From positions 1 through 64,000 of the forward strand of contig JALHOZ010000004.1 in assembly GCA_022842725.1 (NCBI GenBank): a DNA stretch of 64,000 nt, in the 5' to 3' direction. This document shows, piece after piece, positions 8,837-17,799 of the stretch (position 1 is its first letter; the number at the start of each line of letters is the position of its first letter). The position numbers and the translations under genes are program-made. This stretch comes from Saprospiraceae bacterium. GTDB taxonomy: Bacteria; Bacteroidota; Bacteroidia; Chitinophagales; Saprospiraceae. The notes below the pieces were generated by a model. That model ran no database searches and was not told the DNA's origin. It was given only the letters and a program-made list of their open reading frames with translations.

Positions 8837-9550
8837 TTAGTTTTTATTTTTAGGTTCCATTGATTCAAGATACGACCAAAATTTTTCTATATCATTCAAT
8901 ATTCGTATAATATATTCATTTTCTGTATCCGTGTCACCTTTATAAATTGCTTGTAAAAAAAGAAAACTTTTCCATAATTCAAATTCTATGTTGGATTTAA
9001 AAGTTTGAAAAATCAATGTGGCGTCTTCATCAGACATTTTTTCTAAATTTTTAAGATTGAACAGTAAATTTACACTATTGGCTGTTAGTATTGTAACTGG
9101 GGTAATCAACCTTAAAAATGATGGAAGTTCCCTGGCTGCGTTTTCAGATGTAATTAATTTTCTACTTTTTTGTATAGCAACTACACCGATGTAGTGTTTG
9201 TTTTCTGGATTTGCTACAAAACCTAATAAAGGATCTGACTCAATAAATTCAATTTGTGATAATGATTTCTCAATTATGTCAATTTGTTTGTAAACTACAG
9301 TCATTGCTCGACTATTCATAAACTCTCTCCTTTGCGCACTCAACTCCTCCTGCTGTTGTCTTAATGTGATGATGATACCTGCAAAGGACAGACCTGTAAA
9401 TAAGGCATTGATGGCACCAAATTGGTCTCCAAAGGTTCCGGCATTGCCATTCTCCAGTTTAAATATAAATCTGATAACAAAATAACTACCCAGCCATAAT
9501 GTCGTAGCACCTACAAACCACATCCAATTTCTGTTTGTTTTTTTAGCCAT
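8837..9550 (-). CDS. Putative phage abortive-infection membrane protein (putAbiC-like)
   Basis: About 237 residues from the chosen start at 9550 (MAKKTNRNW). A longer frame to 9592 would overlap the Fic gene by 29 bases. There are two N-terminal membrane spans (about 12-30 and 41-62). The second begins GDQFGAINALFTGLSFAGII and is followed by TLRQQQEELSAQRREF, the hallmark of the putative AbiC/DUF4760-like family. The remaining region is cytoplasmic and helical. Members occur next to restriction genes and are thought to be infection-triggered, but their mechanism is unproven. The gene lies between the Fic gene and hsdS with only a few bases either side. Confidence 0.72.
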   Translation of the reverse strand: MAKKTNRNWMWFVGATTLWLGSYFVIRFIFKLENGNAGTFGDQFGAINALFTGLSFAGIIITLRQQQEELSAQRREFMNSRAMTVVYKQIDIIEKSLSQIEFIESDPLLGFVANPENKHYIGVVAIQKSRKLITSENAARELPSFLRLITPVTILTANSVNLLFNLKNLEKMSDEDATLIFQTFKSNIEFELWKSFLFLQAIYKGDTDTENEYIIRILNDIEKFWSYLESMEPKNKN

Positions 9551-9563
9551 AAGAATAAATTGA

Positions 9564-10943
9564 TTATAACTGATTTGAATCTGTTGGATCATAATCGATT
9601 GCCATTTTGTTGATAATACTATTACCTATGTACTCGATAATAACTTGTTGCTCATCTTCGGAAATTCCATGATCATAAGTAAATTTTGATAAAACTTTAT
9701 TTTCCATACCGCAAACTTCTATTCTATTGGTAAAAAAGTCAAATGTTACCCAATCAGAGAGAATGCTATTTACGTTTACTGATGGATTAATTGGGCGGTT
9801 TAGTTCAACTGAAAAACTGAAAGTTTCTAAATCACGTTTGCTTTTAATTCCCGTGAACATGTTTTCATTATGAGAAAAATTGAAATATTCATCAATAATA
9901 TTTGAAGCATTTGTAATGTCAATAATATTCAAATTGTTAATTGTGAGGGTTAATTTTCTATTGCTATATAACATATCAAATTTTTCCAAAAGCTGTTCTA
10001 AACCTTGAAACAGGTTTTTAAAGGAATTATTCATCAAAGCATCTACTTTTTTAATTGAATACTTTCCTGCAACGTCACCTTTTAGGCTTTCTTGTTTTAG
10101 TAAAAGATCCAGTTTTTTAGAAAGGTCACCCATTTCCTCTACACTTTCGCCCTTAGCTGCTTTCATAGATATTTCCAGACTCCAAATAATTTGTTCGGCG
10201 ATAAACCTTATAAAAGCTTCCATATCTCCTGCATCTGCCAACCGAAGGGCATTCAAGTATGTTTGTTTTTCAGCGGATTTGATGATAACCGGAGGAAAAC
10301 CGTTTTTCATCAAAATATAATTCATCAATAATCGGGACAACCTGCCGTTTCCATCATCAAAAGGATGAATCAATACAAATTTGTGGTGAAATACTGCTGC
10401 TAACGTTATGGGGTGAATGGAAGTCTTTTCGTCCCTGTACCAATCCATCAATTCCTGCATTTTGACAGGCACATCTAATGGATCAGCATAATAAAAGATC
10501 TCACCATTTGCTAACAATACTGAATTGGGATCACTTTTGTATTCCCCTGCTTTGATTATTTTTCTGGTTGGTTGCCCTTCCGGGGTTATCGCATCTTTAT
10601 AAAAGTCTTTGACGAGGATGATTTTATTCAATTCACGGATATCTCTCTCCGTAATCTCCCTATCCGGTTCAGCAGCCCACTCTCTGATCATTGCATAGGC
10701 CACATCATGGGCTTTCATCTCTTCCAGTTCGCGCATTTGATACAGCTTTCCCTGAGGTAGTATATCTTTTAACAATAATACCTTTGTATCCTGATAGGTC
10801 AGTGTGTTGCCTTCCATGTGGTTGGAATTGTAATTAAATTCCAGTCTGAATTTTTCATCCAGTCGTCTTTGATCTTTTTCGGACATGGTCAGAACAGAAA
10901 ATTCAGATTTGAGGTGATTTATTTTGTTGAAAATGTTAACCAT
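9564..10943 (-). CDS. Fic family AMPylase with N-terminal inhibitory helix
   Basis: Protein of 459 residues. The catalytic motif HPFDDGNGRLSR is at 193-204, with the essential His at 193. An upstream SNHMEGN segment at 40-46 fits the (S/T)xxxE(G/N) autoinhibitory motif, making this a self-inhibited (class II) Fic enzyme that would transfer AMP or another nucleotide to a protein target. The 180 residues after the Fic core (about 280-459) are not recognised and may choose the target. Fic genes are frequent passengers inside type I RM operons. The 224-base gap upstream is the largest within the operon and could hold an internal promoter. Confidence 0.92.
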   Translation of the reverse strand: MVNIFNKINHLKSEFSVLTMSEKDQRRLDEKFRLEFNYNSNHMEGNTLTYQDTKVLLLKDILPQGKLYQMRELEEMKAHDVAYAMIREWAAEPDREITERDIRELNKIILVKDFYKDAITPEGQPTRKIIKAGEYKSDPNSVLLANGEIFYYADPLDVPVKMQELMDWYRDEKTSIHPITLAAVFHHKFVLIHPFDDGNGRLSRLLMNYILMKNGFPPVIIKSAEKQTYLNALRLADAGDMEAFIRFIAEQIIWSLEISMKAAKGESVEEMGDLSKKLDLLLKQESLKGDVAGKYSIKKVDALMNNSFKNLFQGLEQLLEKFDMLYSNRKLTLTINNLNIIDITNASNIIDEYFNFSHNENMFTGIKSKRDLETFSFSVELNRPINPSVNVNSILSDWVTFDFFTNRIEVCGMENKVLSKFTYDHGISEDEQQVIIEYIGNSIINKMAIDYDPTDSNQL

Positions 10944-11167
10944 ATTTTACTATTTATCATCATGTAAATGATTTTTACTACAAAAGCGAAATTTTTGCTT
11001 TAACTCTTTAACGTGAAATGGCTTTTACTTTTGCAATTGACACATTTTAAAATGTTTAAACTTATTCATTTTATCACTTATTTGGAAAAAAATGTTCTGA
11101 AAGCATTCCTCAATAATATAAGTGTTATCAAAAATAAACTCATTTTATTTAATCAAAAATCCATCAA

Positions 11168-11494
11168 TTAACAAATCTCCAAACCTGGTTCTATTCGATC
11201 GTTACATGTTGGGCAAATATTCCTATTAGGATCAAAAGGCTCACAATCAAAACCACTTATAAGTTGAAAATTATTGTTTAAATATTGTTCCATTTCAGCC
11301 TTTTCCAATTCAACTGGTTCATCAATGACATTACATCCTTCTTCCAATCCAGTAGAATCTAACAAGTAAGTATTCTTTTGGTCATTTACACATTTTGTTA
11401 TTGTAAGCTTTAAGATTTTACCTGTATTTGCGCATTTAACATCAGGATTCCAAGCAGAACATACACCACATTCATCTAAATTAAATTTACTCAT
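11168..11494 (-). CDS. Small Cys-rich protein, possible zinc-binding
   Basis: Protein of 108 residues that I do not recognise. It has eight cysteines: DECGVCSAW and CANTG near the N-terminus, and a CPTCNDRIEPGLEIC ending that resembles a zinc ribbon half. There is no signal peptide or membrane span. It starts 18 bases after the stop of hsdM and points the same way, so it should be co-transcribed with the restriction genes. The regular position and intact frame favour a real gene, but there is no family to name. Confidence 0.55.
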   Translation of the reverse strand: MSKFNLDECGVCSAWNPDVKCANTGKILKLTITKCVNDQKNTYLLDSTGLEEGCNVIDEPVELEKAEMEQYLNNNFQLISGFDCEPFDPNRNICPTCNDRIEPGLEIC

Positions 11495-11512
11495 TTTTGT
11501 TAAGTTTTTATT

Positions 11513-13084
11513 TTAAAAATTTATTAATTCATTCAAATATTTTTCCAATTCCTTTTCTACCTCTTTCAACTCTTTTTCCAGGCTGATGATTTCTTTTTGC
11601 ACCGCTTTTATATCTACTTCAGCTTCCTCTTCAAAAGTATCAACGTATCGCGGGATATTGAGGTTGAAATCATTTTCTTTGATTTCATCAAAACTTGCCA
11701 CATAACTATATTTGTCTTCAAAGATTCCTGGAGATAACTTGCCTTCATGAAACTTCCTGTAGGTTTCAACGATTTTGTTTATATCTTCAGGTCGGAGTTT
11801 ATTTTGATTTTTAGCACTTTCGTAATGTTTGCTTGCGTCGATAAAAAGCACATTTTTAATGTCACCTTTTCCTTTGTTAAAGATTATGATGGCTGCCGGA
11901 ATACCCGTACCAAAAAACAGGTTGGAGGGCAGACCTATGACGGCTTCTAGGATATTTTCTTCGATGGTTTTTTGTCTGATCTTTCCTTCACTGGCGCCAC
12001 GAAAAAGGACACCGTGTGGAACCACAACACCTACTTTACCTTTACCTTCATAAGTAGTCTCAATCATATGAGAGATAAATGCCCAATCTCCTTTACTTTT
12101 AGGTGGCACACCACGCCAGAATCTTTGGTACTGATCGGTCTCAGGATCGTATGATATAGTTGTTTTGTCACCATCCTTGTCTTCGACCTTACCCCATTTG
12201 TCCAATGAAAAAGGTGGATTTGCGACCACGGTATCAAACTTCATGAGCGCATCACCTTCTTTAAGTTTAGGATTGCGTATGGTATCGCCCCATCGTATCG
12301 ATGCATTATCAAATCCATGCAGGAACATATTCATGACGGCAAGAGCCCAGGTTGAACCATTGGCTTCCTGACCATAAAGCGAAAAATTATCCGAACCTAC
12401 TTCCTGACCTGCCTTGATCAATAAAGATCCTGAACCACAGGTAGGATCACAAATACGGGATCCCGGCGCCGATTTTGTCAGCTTTGCCAACAACGTTGAC
12501 ACTTCTGCCGGCGTAAAAAACTCTCCGGCTTTTTTTCCGGCATCACTGGCAAAATTGGAAATCAGGTATTCATAAGCTCCGCCAATAATATCATTTCCAG
12601 CCAGGTGAGAAGGCCGAAGGTCCAGGGATTCCTTATTAAAATCAAGGAGCAGGTTTTTGAGACGTGTATTTTTGTCTTTTGTATCTCCCAATACCGAACT
12701 GTTGAAGTTGATGTTTTGAAAGATTCCTGCGCCATCTTCGCTGTATAATTTTTCACGGTTTTGTTCTTCCAGGTCAGCAAGTGCAATATCAATCAATTCT
12801 CCAATATTTGAATCATTGCGATGCTCATATAAATACCTGAAATGACTATGTGGTGGAATAACAAATCGTTCATGCTGCATTGCTCTTCGTGCCCGTTCTT
12901 CATCACCATTGTATTTGGTCAGATACGTTTGATATTTATCATCATGTACGTCACTCAGATATTTTATAAATAACATGGTAAGTACGTAGTCCTTATATAT
13001 ACTCGGATCAATACTTCCTCTGAAAGTATCACATGCTTTCCAAACAGCATCATTGATGTCTTTTTGTGTTATTGTTTTGGCCAT
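11513..13084 (-). CDS. hsdM: Type I restriction-modification DNA methyltransferase subunit (HsdM)
   Basis: Protein of 523 residues. An N-terminal HsdM helical domain is followed by an adenine-N6 methyltransferase core: S-adenosylmethionine motif DPTCGSGS at 213-220 and catalytic NPPF at 289-292. A long C-terminal coiled segment (VQKEIISLEKELKEVEKELE) should pack against HsdS. It methylates the host site and is also needed for restriction. The gene begins one base after the stop of the half-size hsdS. The length is normal and the motifs are intact, so it should be active. Confidence 0.95.
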   Translation of the reverse strand: MAKTITQKDINDAVWKACDTFRGSIDPSIYKDYVLTMLFIKYLSDVHDDKYQTYLTKYNGDEERARRAMQHERFVIPPHSHFRYLYEHRNDSNIGELIDIALADLEEQNREKLYSEDGAGIFQNINFNSSVLGDTKDKNTRLKNLLLDFNKESLDLRPSHLAGNDIIGGAYEYLISNFASDAGKKAGEFFTPAEVSTLLAKLTKSAPGSRICDPTCGSGSLLIKAGQEVGSDNFSLYGQEANGSTWALAVMNMFLHGFDNASIRWGDTIRNPKLKEGDALMKFDTVVANPPFSLDKWGKVEDKDGDKTTISYDPETDQYQRFWRGVPPKSKGDWAFISHMIETTYEGKGKVGVVVPHGVLFRGASEGKIRQKTIEENILEAVIGLPSNLFFGTGIPAAIIIFNKGKGDIKNVLFIDASKHYESAKNQNKLRPEDINKIVETYRKFHEGKLSPGIFEDKYSYVASFDEIKENDFNLNIPRYVDTFEEEAEVDIKAVQKEIISLEKELKEVEKELEKYLNELINF

Positions 13085-13085
13085 A

Positions 13086-13646
13086 TCAGTTGTTGAGTGA
13101 TTTTAAAATTTGTTGTTGAATCAATTCGTCTTTTAGCGACATAATTTCCTGAGTGATTTTTTTATGTTTTTTCCTGAATTTATCTATTTTTAAAATGAGT
13201 TGTTGTTTTTCCACAGGTATAACGGGTATCTCAATGTCTTCGAGCGATGTTTTTGATATGGATGGTATGGCTGTTCCTTTTGCTTCTCCTTTTAATGAAG
13301 ATATTGTATCAGTTTGATTCAGATACCAGGTCAGAAATTCCGGTAAAAGCTTATCACTATTAATACGTAGTACAAAAAAAGAAGTTGAGGCAACAGCAAG
13401 CGGGAATCTTGATCTTCTCATTGCAGCAAAATTTTTACTACCTTTGGCTGCAAATATAATATCACCTTCGTCGAGAATATGTTTAGGTTGGACGTCATCC
13501 TGTGAAACTGAAAGAGACCAGATACCTTTATGTTGGCCATCATCATCAAAATCACTCACCTGAAGACATGTCATATTACCCTTTATATTCGTTTTGGCAA
13601 AAACTCCTGTTCGAATGTGTACTAAATCTTTAAGATAATGTTTCAG
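13086..13646 (-). CDS. hsdS: Half-size HsdS (single target-recognition domain), possible CTG start
   Basis: The first ATG (13574) gives only 162 residues and starts inside the domain. The open frame continues upstream to about 13661, and my translation adds KHYLKDLVHIRTGVFAKTN, a typical HsdS N-terminus, directly after a CTG at 13644-13646. No ATG, GTG or TTG precedes it in frame. From the CTG the product is about 187 residues: one recognition domain and one conserved helix (EKQQLILKIDKFRKKHKKIT). Half-size S subunits can dimerise to recognise a palindromic bipartite site. The gene ends one base before hsdM. Either CTG is used as start, or an ATG has mutated and the gene is crippled. Confidence 0.75.
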   Translation of the reverse strand: MKHYLKDLVHIRTGVFAKTNIKGNMTCLQVSDFDDDGQHKGIWSLSVSQDDVQPKHILDEGDIIFAAKGSKNFAAMRRSRFPLAVASTSFFVLRINSDKLLPEFLTWYLNQTDTISSLKGEAKGTAIPSISKTSLEDIEIPVIPVEKQQLILKIDKFRKKHKKITQEIMSLKDELIQQQILKSLNN

Positions 13647-14173
13647 ATAAAATATTTAATTAAGTAGAACAACTACAAAATGTTGTAAAAAGTTTCATAT
13701 AAGCAAGAAAAAAGCAAATATTTTATAAACACGTAACAAAATAATCCACATTACTCATTAATATACAGCACTTTGCAAAAACAACAGGTGAAATATTTTT
13801 TTTTAGATCAGAAACATTGTTTCAAATTGGGTTATAATAAAAACAAATTTTTTTTTGCATTTTTGTCTTATGATCTATCAAAACATGCTTAAAGTGAATA
13901 CTTATAACTGCACTTTTGGTGTTAATCCTGGTTATCTTCTATCTAAAACATAAGATTCTTAACATTAGATAACCAAAAAAACATTACATGTTTGATGTTG
14001 TTTTAAAACAATTACCTGAATAGTCTTGGACTCTTTAATTTACAACTCTTTCTACCACAAAACAACTGTACTTATTAAATAACAATGTTATTCCTCTCCC
14101 TTTTTCCAATGAATATATCAAATTGTGACGTCTCAGGCATACATAAATAGCAACTACGAAGGGGTTCCACTTA
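13647..14173. other. AT-rich upstream region of the defence operon
   Basis: About 530 bases with no credible gene. It should contain the promoter of the long minus-strand operon, but I found no clear TAnnTTTG box on the minus strand. The only notable structure is a 14-bp perfect palindrome, TTGTTTTAAAACAA, at 13998-14011. Confidence 0.4.
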
Positions 14174-15030
14174 AATCATAATGTTATTTAAAGTGTTCTC
14201 CTCAGGTGGACAACTAAAAAACACCGATTTGTTCTTGGATTGCTGAGGCAGACAATTAAAAAACACCAAATTATTCCTTTCAACTTCATGCAGACTACAA
14301 AAAAACTCCGGTTTATTCCTTTCTTCCTTAGGCAGGCTGTCATCCATCACCGATTTATTCCTGTATTGCTGACTGCATGACCTGCCCTTCGCGTGATTTA
14401 TATTTTCATCCTAACGGAATGAGCTTTCCTTCGCATGATTTTTAGATTCATCCATGCGGAATGACTTTCCCTTCGGTTGATTTTTGTTTTCATCCTCATA
14501 AAATGACCTTTCCTTCATGTATTTTTTTGTGTCAATCTCATGCAGACAGCATTTAATCGGGTGTTTTTCCATTCCGCTTGACGCAGACTTGCACAAAACA
14601 CTGATTTATTGCTGTCTGCATGACAAAATCAACAATCCTTCACGTGATAATTGCTGTCTGTGTAACAAAATGAACAATCCTTTTCGTGATAATTGCTGTC
14701 TGCGTGACAAAATGAACAATCCTTCACATGATATTTGCTGCCTGCGTGGTAAAATGAAGAATCCTTCACGTGATCATTACTTTCTGCATAAAGCAGACTA
14801 CATTGTTTTATTTGATTTATCCGTTCCGCCTGACGCTCACTTCAACAAAACACTGATTTATTGCTGTCTGCGTGACAAAATCAACAATCAGTTACCTGAT
14901 AATTGCTGTCTGCGTAACAAAATGAACAATCCGTTACGTAATAATTGCTGTCTGCGTGACAAAATGAACAATCCTTCACGTGATTTTTAGAGTCAGCCTG
15001 ACGTGGACAACTACTTTTTATGTGATATAT
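14174..15030. repeat. Degenerate tandem array with 42-bp period
   Basis: Three related blocks share an exact 42-bp period. Four units start at 14216, 14258, 14300 and 14342 (AAAAAACACCGATTTNTTC...). Four start at 14394, 14436, 14478 and 14520 (TGATTTTTAGATTCATCC...). Nine slots run from 14608, with seven well-conserved units at 14608, 14650, 14692, 14734, 14860, 14902 and 14944 (ATTGCTGTCTGCGTGACAAA...TTCACGTGAT). The two degenerate slots between 14776 and 14859 keep the register. A longer-range copy, TTCCGC(T/C)TGACGC...AACACTGATTTATTGC, recurs at about 14571 and 14823, 252 bp (six periods) apart. There is no constant repeat with variable spacers, so it is not CRISPR. Confidence 0.85.
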
Positions 15031-15337
15031 AAAGTCCGCCTCGCACGGACTTCTTTTCATCAGGTGATTATTTTTACACGTCGTGGTCCAGTCCTGGATG
15101 GATATGTGTATAATGTTCGTAGAATCCTTTATAATCGAGTAGACCGCCCCAGATGTTGTGGCTCACTTTGACCTTACTATGCTTATATATCCATAAAGAC
15201 TCTTTATCTTTGTGTGATAGACAATCATAAAGAGTCGTGTGAAGGCAGAATGTAACGAATAGTACCATGAGAACGAGGGGTGAGATTCCTCTGCATCACT
15301 TGACCAATATATTTATCACAAAAAATACATTTAAAAA
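15031..15337. other. Non-coding stretch with one IS21-like repeat trace
   Basis: About 300 bases between the 42-bp array and the HAD gene. A single motif GTGGCTCACTTTGACC at about 15157-15172 resembles the 24-bp repeats at the left edge of the window, suggesting a second, decayed mobile-element end. A 64-codon minus frame (15074-15268) covers it, but its product matches nothing I know and it is not called as a gene. Confidence 0.35.
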
Positions 15338-16018
15338 ATGAATCTAATTGTTTTTGACATTGATGAAACCTTAACCATGAGCGATTATCATCATAAAGTG
15401 GCTTATTTAAAAACAATGGAAGAAATTGGAGTAACGGAGATTAACCAGGACTGGAAAAATTATAAACATCATACTGACAGTTATATTTTAAAAGTAAACT
15501 ATGAAAACAATCTTCCCAAAAAATTTGACTTTCAAATATTAAGTCACTTTGAACATAGAATGGCTGAAATAATGTTAACTTTAGAACCGGTTAAAGAAAT
15601 CCGTGGAGCCATAAAATTTGTGGACTATCTGAAAAAAGAAAAAAACTATGCTTTGACATTTGCAACAGGCTCTCTGCTAAAACCTGCGATTTTGAAATTG
15701 GAGCAAGCAACAATTTGGCACGACATAAAACTAATTTCTTCATCAAACAACTTTTTCGAAAGGGAAGAGATTGTAAAAGATGCTATAGAAAGAGCAAAAC
15801 AATATTATAATGTAGTTGACTTTGAAAATGTTATTTCAATTGGCGACGGAATTTGGGACTTAAAAACAGCAATAAACTTAAATATTAAGTTTATTGGAGT
15901 AGGTAAAAAAAATTACAACGACTTCAAAAAAGAAAATATTAAAATTCATACTGAAGTTTGGGACCATTTTGACTTTGAAAATGCAGAAAACATCCTTTTA
16001 AACAATACGTCAGCATAA
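15338..16018 (+). CDS. HAD superfamily hydrolase
   Basis: Protein of 226 residues starting MNLIVFDIDETLT, which is HAD motif I with nucleophile D7 and acid D9. Motif II is probably the T/S in FATGSL. The C-terminal motif GDGIWD supplies metal-binding aspartates. A helical cap fills residues 15-85. Small soluble HADs of this layout are phosphatases; the substrate cannot be told. It stands alone on the plus strand between the repeat array and a REP-like palindrome, so it may be part of the accessory region rather than core chromosome. Confidence 0.85.
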   Translation: MNLIVFDIDETLTMSDYHHKVAYLKTMEEIGVTEINQDWKNYKHHTDSYILKVNYENNLPKKFDFQILSHFEHRMAEIMLTLEPVKEIRGAIKFVDYLKKEKNYALTFATGSLLKPAILKLEQATIWHDIKLISSSNNFFEREEIVKDAIERAKQYYNVVDFENVISIGDGIWDLKTAINLNIKFIGVGKKNYNDFKKENIKIHTEVWDHFDFENAENILLNNTSA

Positions 16019-16038
16019 CATTAGACAACCCCTATGCT

Positions 16039-16061
16039 GGCGCAAGTTTGCAACTTGTGCC
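16039..16061. repeat. REP-like palindrome after the HAD gene
   Basis: A 23-base inverted repeat GGCGCAAGTT-TGC-AACTTGTGCC has ten pairs (one G-T) and a 3-base loop, 20 bases after the HAD stop. There is no T-run after it, so it is a poor intrinsic terminator. It resembles dispersed REP-type palindromes of Bacteroidota genomes; its copy number cannot be judged from one window. Confidence 0.5.
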
Positions 16062-16155
16062 TATACTTTAATTCATACCATCATCTATAAATTTTGTAAT
16101 TCCAATCAAAAATATAAAAATACTACCCGTGATCAAATAAAAAAAAGTATACCTC

Positions 16156-17352
16156 TTATTTTTGATGTTCATCTAACGTGTGGTTTAATGCAAATGCCCC
16201 CGGTACATTGCCCGTAAATTTTTTGATGGCTCGGTGGAAGGTTGCTTTTGAGTTAAATCCGCAATCGTAAGCGATGGCCACGAGGGTGAGGTTTTTATTT
16301 TTTTCATCTTTGACAGCTTCCTGAAATGATTGTACCCGATACTCATTGATAAAATCATTAAAGTTTTTTCCAAATCCCTGATTGATCACACCGGAAAGAA
16401 CAGAAGTATTGCTATGCATCAACACGGCCAGCTGACGCAAAGTGAGATCAGGATTGAGAAATGGTTTTTGACTTTCCATAAACGTCAGCAGTTTTTCTTT
16501 CAGGTTGTTTTCTTCATCAGCCAATGGTTTTTCTTCTTCTTTTATATTTTCTGATGTTTTCTTTTCTTCTTCAAAATGTATGTTTTTATTCTGCTCCTGG
16601 GTCAATCCGGAAAAACCTACATATATTATGGTGGCGACAGTAAACAATTGCCAGTAGTAATCCTGGTCAAAAGGCAGATCATACACCAGATCAATGACAG
16701 TATTGATCAAATGAATCACAGCTCCGATCATAAAAAACCACAAAAAATTGCGTAGCCATTGTAATTCAACCTCATAAAGATTTGAATACTGGTTTTCAGC
16801 CCAAAACTTATAATTTCTGTAAATCCGCAAAGACCTGTAAAAATAATAAAAGATACCACCGTAATTCAATACATAAACACTTATATCCCAAACGGTTCCC
16901 AAGGTGGTCTGGTACAACCCGTTATTGGGTGTTCGCCCGGTGAACAACAATACAACTGACACCAAAACATAAAAGATATAAGGCATCACATGATAAATAT
17001 GCCTTTTTTCCAACCTGAAATCTGCATTGGTCTGGGCCAGAAAATAAAAGTAGACAGTCGCCGGAAACAACCAGGGAAAATGCCGGGGCCAACCATCCAG
17101 TTCTTCCCAAAGAACATTGATACCGGCAAATCCAAAGGTATAATCCTGTATAAGCATGGCCATAAAAAACATCACCCATGCCAACATTTTGTCAGATAGT
17201 CTGTCTTCTCTGAATCCCCTGACCATAAAAATGACAAAAAACAGGAGAGCGAGAAAATATCCGAACTGAAGCCCGGTCGTTTTCAGGTTAAAACTCCATG
17301 ACACAAATAAAAAAAACATGTTTACAGGATTATTGGATGAAATTTTGGGCAA
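16156..17352 (-). CDS. Membrane-bound AraC family transcriptional regulator
   Basis: Protein of 398 residues. The N-terminal 240 residues form about seven hydrophobic spans with a conserved DG.PRHFPWLFPATVYFYF segment. A charged linker (about 250-280, EEEKKTSENIKEEEK) leads to a C-terminal AraC double helix-turn-helix (about 285-390) with LTLVAIAYDCGFNSKATFHR and a KFTGNVPGAF end. Such seven-span AraC proteins are common in Bacteroidota and probably sense an envelope signal and bind DNA from the membrane. It is 77 bases after the lipoprotein gene of the preceding operon and may belong to it. An alternative start is the ATG at 17319. Confidence 0.88.
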   Translation of the reverse strand: MPKISSNNPVNMFFLFVSWSFNLKTTGLQFGYFLALLFFVIFMVRGFREDRLSDKMLAWVMFFMAMLIQDYTFGFAGINVLWEELDGWPRHFPWLFPATVYFYFLAQTNADFRLEKRHIYHVMPYIFYVLVSVVLLFTGRTPNNGLYQTTLGTVWDISVYVLNYGGIFYYFYRSLRIYRNYKFWAENQYSNLYEVELQWLRNFLWFFMIGAVIHLINTVIDLVYDLPFDQDYYWQLFTVATIIYVGFSGLTQEQNKNIHFEEEKKTSENIKEEEKPLADEENNLKEKLLTFMESQKPFLNPDLTLRQLAVLMHSNTSVLSGVINQGFGKNFNDFINEYRVQSFQEAVKDEKNKNLTLVAIAYDCGFNSKATFHRAIKKFTGNVPGAFALNHTLDEHQK

Positions 17353-17429
17353 AGAAACAAATGTTATCGCACATTATATCTGTTTGATGCACACATAACC
17401 CATGCCATTTTCAAAATGTTTATCCCGGA

Positions 17430-17798
17430 TTAATTCATTTTGTCAAATATCGCCCGGTACACCGTAGTATCTGTTGTTGTGTCAAACATAAATCTCCGGT
17501 TTTCCTGTCCCGACAGTTCAAATTGGCCGTTGACGACAAACTTTACTTCAGCACCCAAATATCCGGTTACAAAAGTGATGTCTGCCACATAGAGGCTGTC
17601 TTGTATCAATTCCTTCATCGGGTAATCATTTTCCCAGTTCAACGGGAGATTCGACCCTCGGACAGATACTTCACTGACATTGGGAATATGGCTTACATCC
17701 AATACAAACCTGACCGGATAAGAATGTGTTTTTTGTACACAGGAAAACAAACCCGTCAAACCCAAAAGTAAAAAAGCTGTTATTTGTAAGGTATTCAT
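17430..17798 (-). CDS. Small lipoprotein with a starch-binding-like fold
   Basis: Protein of 122 residues with a lipoprotein signal peptide (ITAFLLLGLTGLFSC, lipid Cys at about 20). The remainder is a single beta-sandwich-like domain with VSEVSVRGSNLPLNW, AEVKFVVNG and DTTVYRAIF strands, recalling CBM20/CBM48 modules such as those at 18.8-19.7 kb. That resemblance is weak. It follows the DoxX gene by one base, so it is in the same operon. The role is unknown; a substrate-binding or sensing lipoprotein is a reasonable guess. Confidence 0.7.
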   Translation of the reverse strand: MNTLQITAFLLLGLTGLFSCVQKTHSYPVRFVLDVSHIPNVSEVSVRGSNLPLNWENDYPMKELIQDSLYVADITFVTGYLGAEVKFVVNGQFELSGQENRRFMFDTTTDTTVYRAIFDKMN

Positions 17799-17799
17799 C

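Noticed and set aside
14411-14596. Minus-strand repeat frame (KGKSFRMDESKNH type)
   Set aside because: It starts on TTG, is cut by stops on both sides, and similar peptides upstream in the array are in other frames.
14517-14990. 157-codon plus-strand frame of CCLRDKMNNPSRD-like repeats
   Set aside because: It is a by-product of the 42-bp array: the period is divisible by three and the frame is not maintained through the other blocks.
14174-15030. CRISPR array
   Set aside because: Whole 42-bp units drift together; there is no constant repeat with unique spacers and no cas gene in the window.
15074-15268. 64-codon minus frame possibly from a transposase end
   Set aside because: I could not match it to any transposase family, and it overlaps only one weak IS-like motif.
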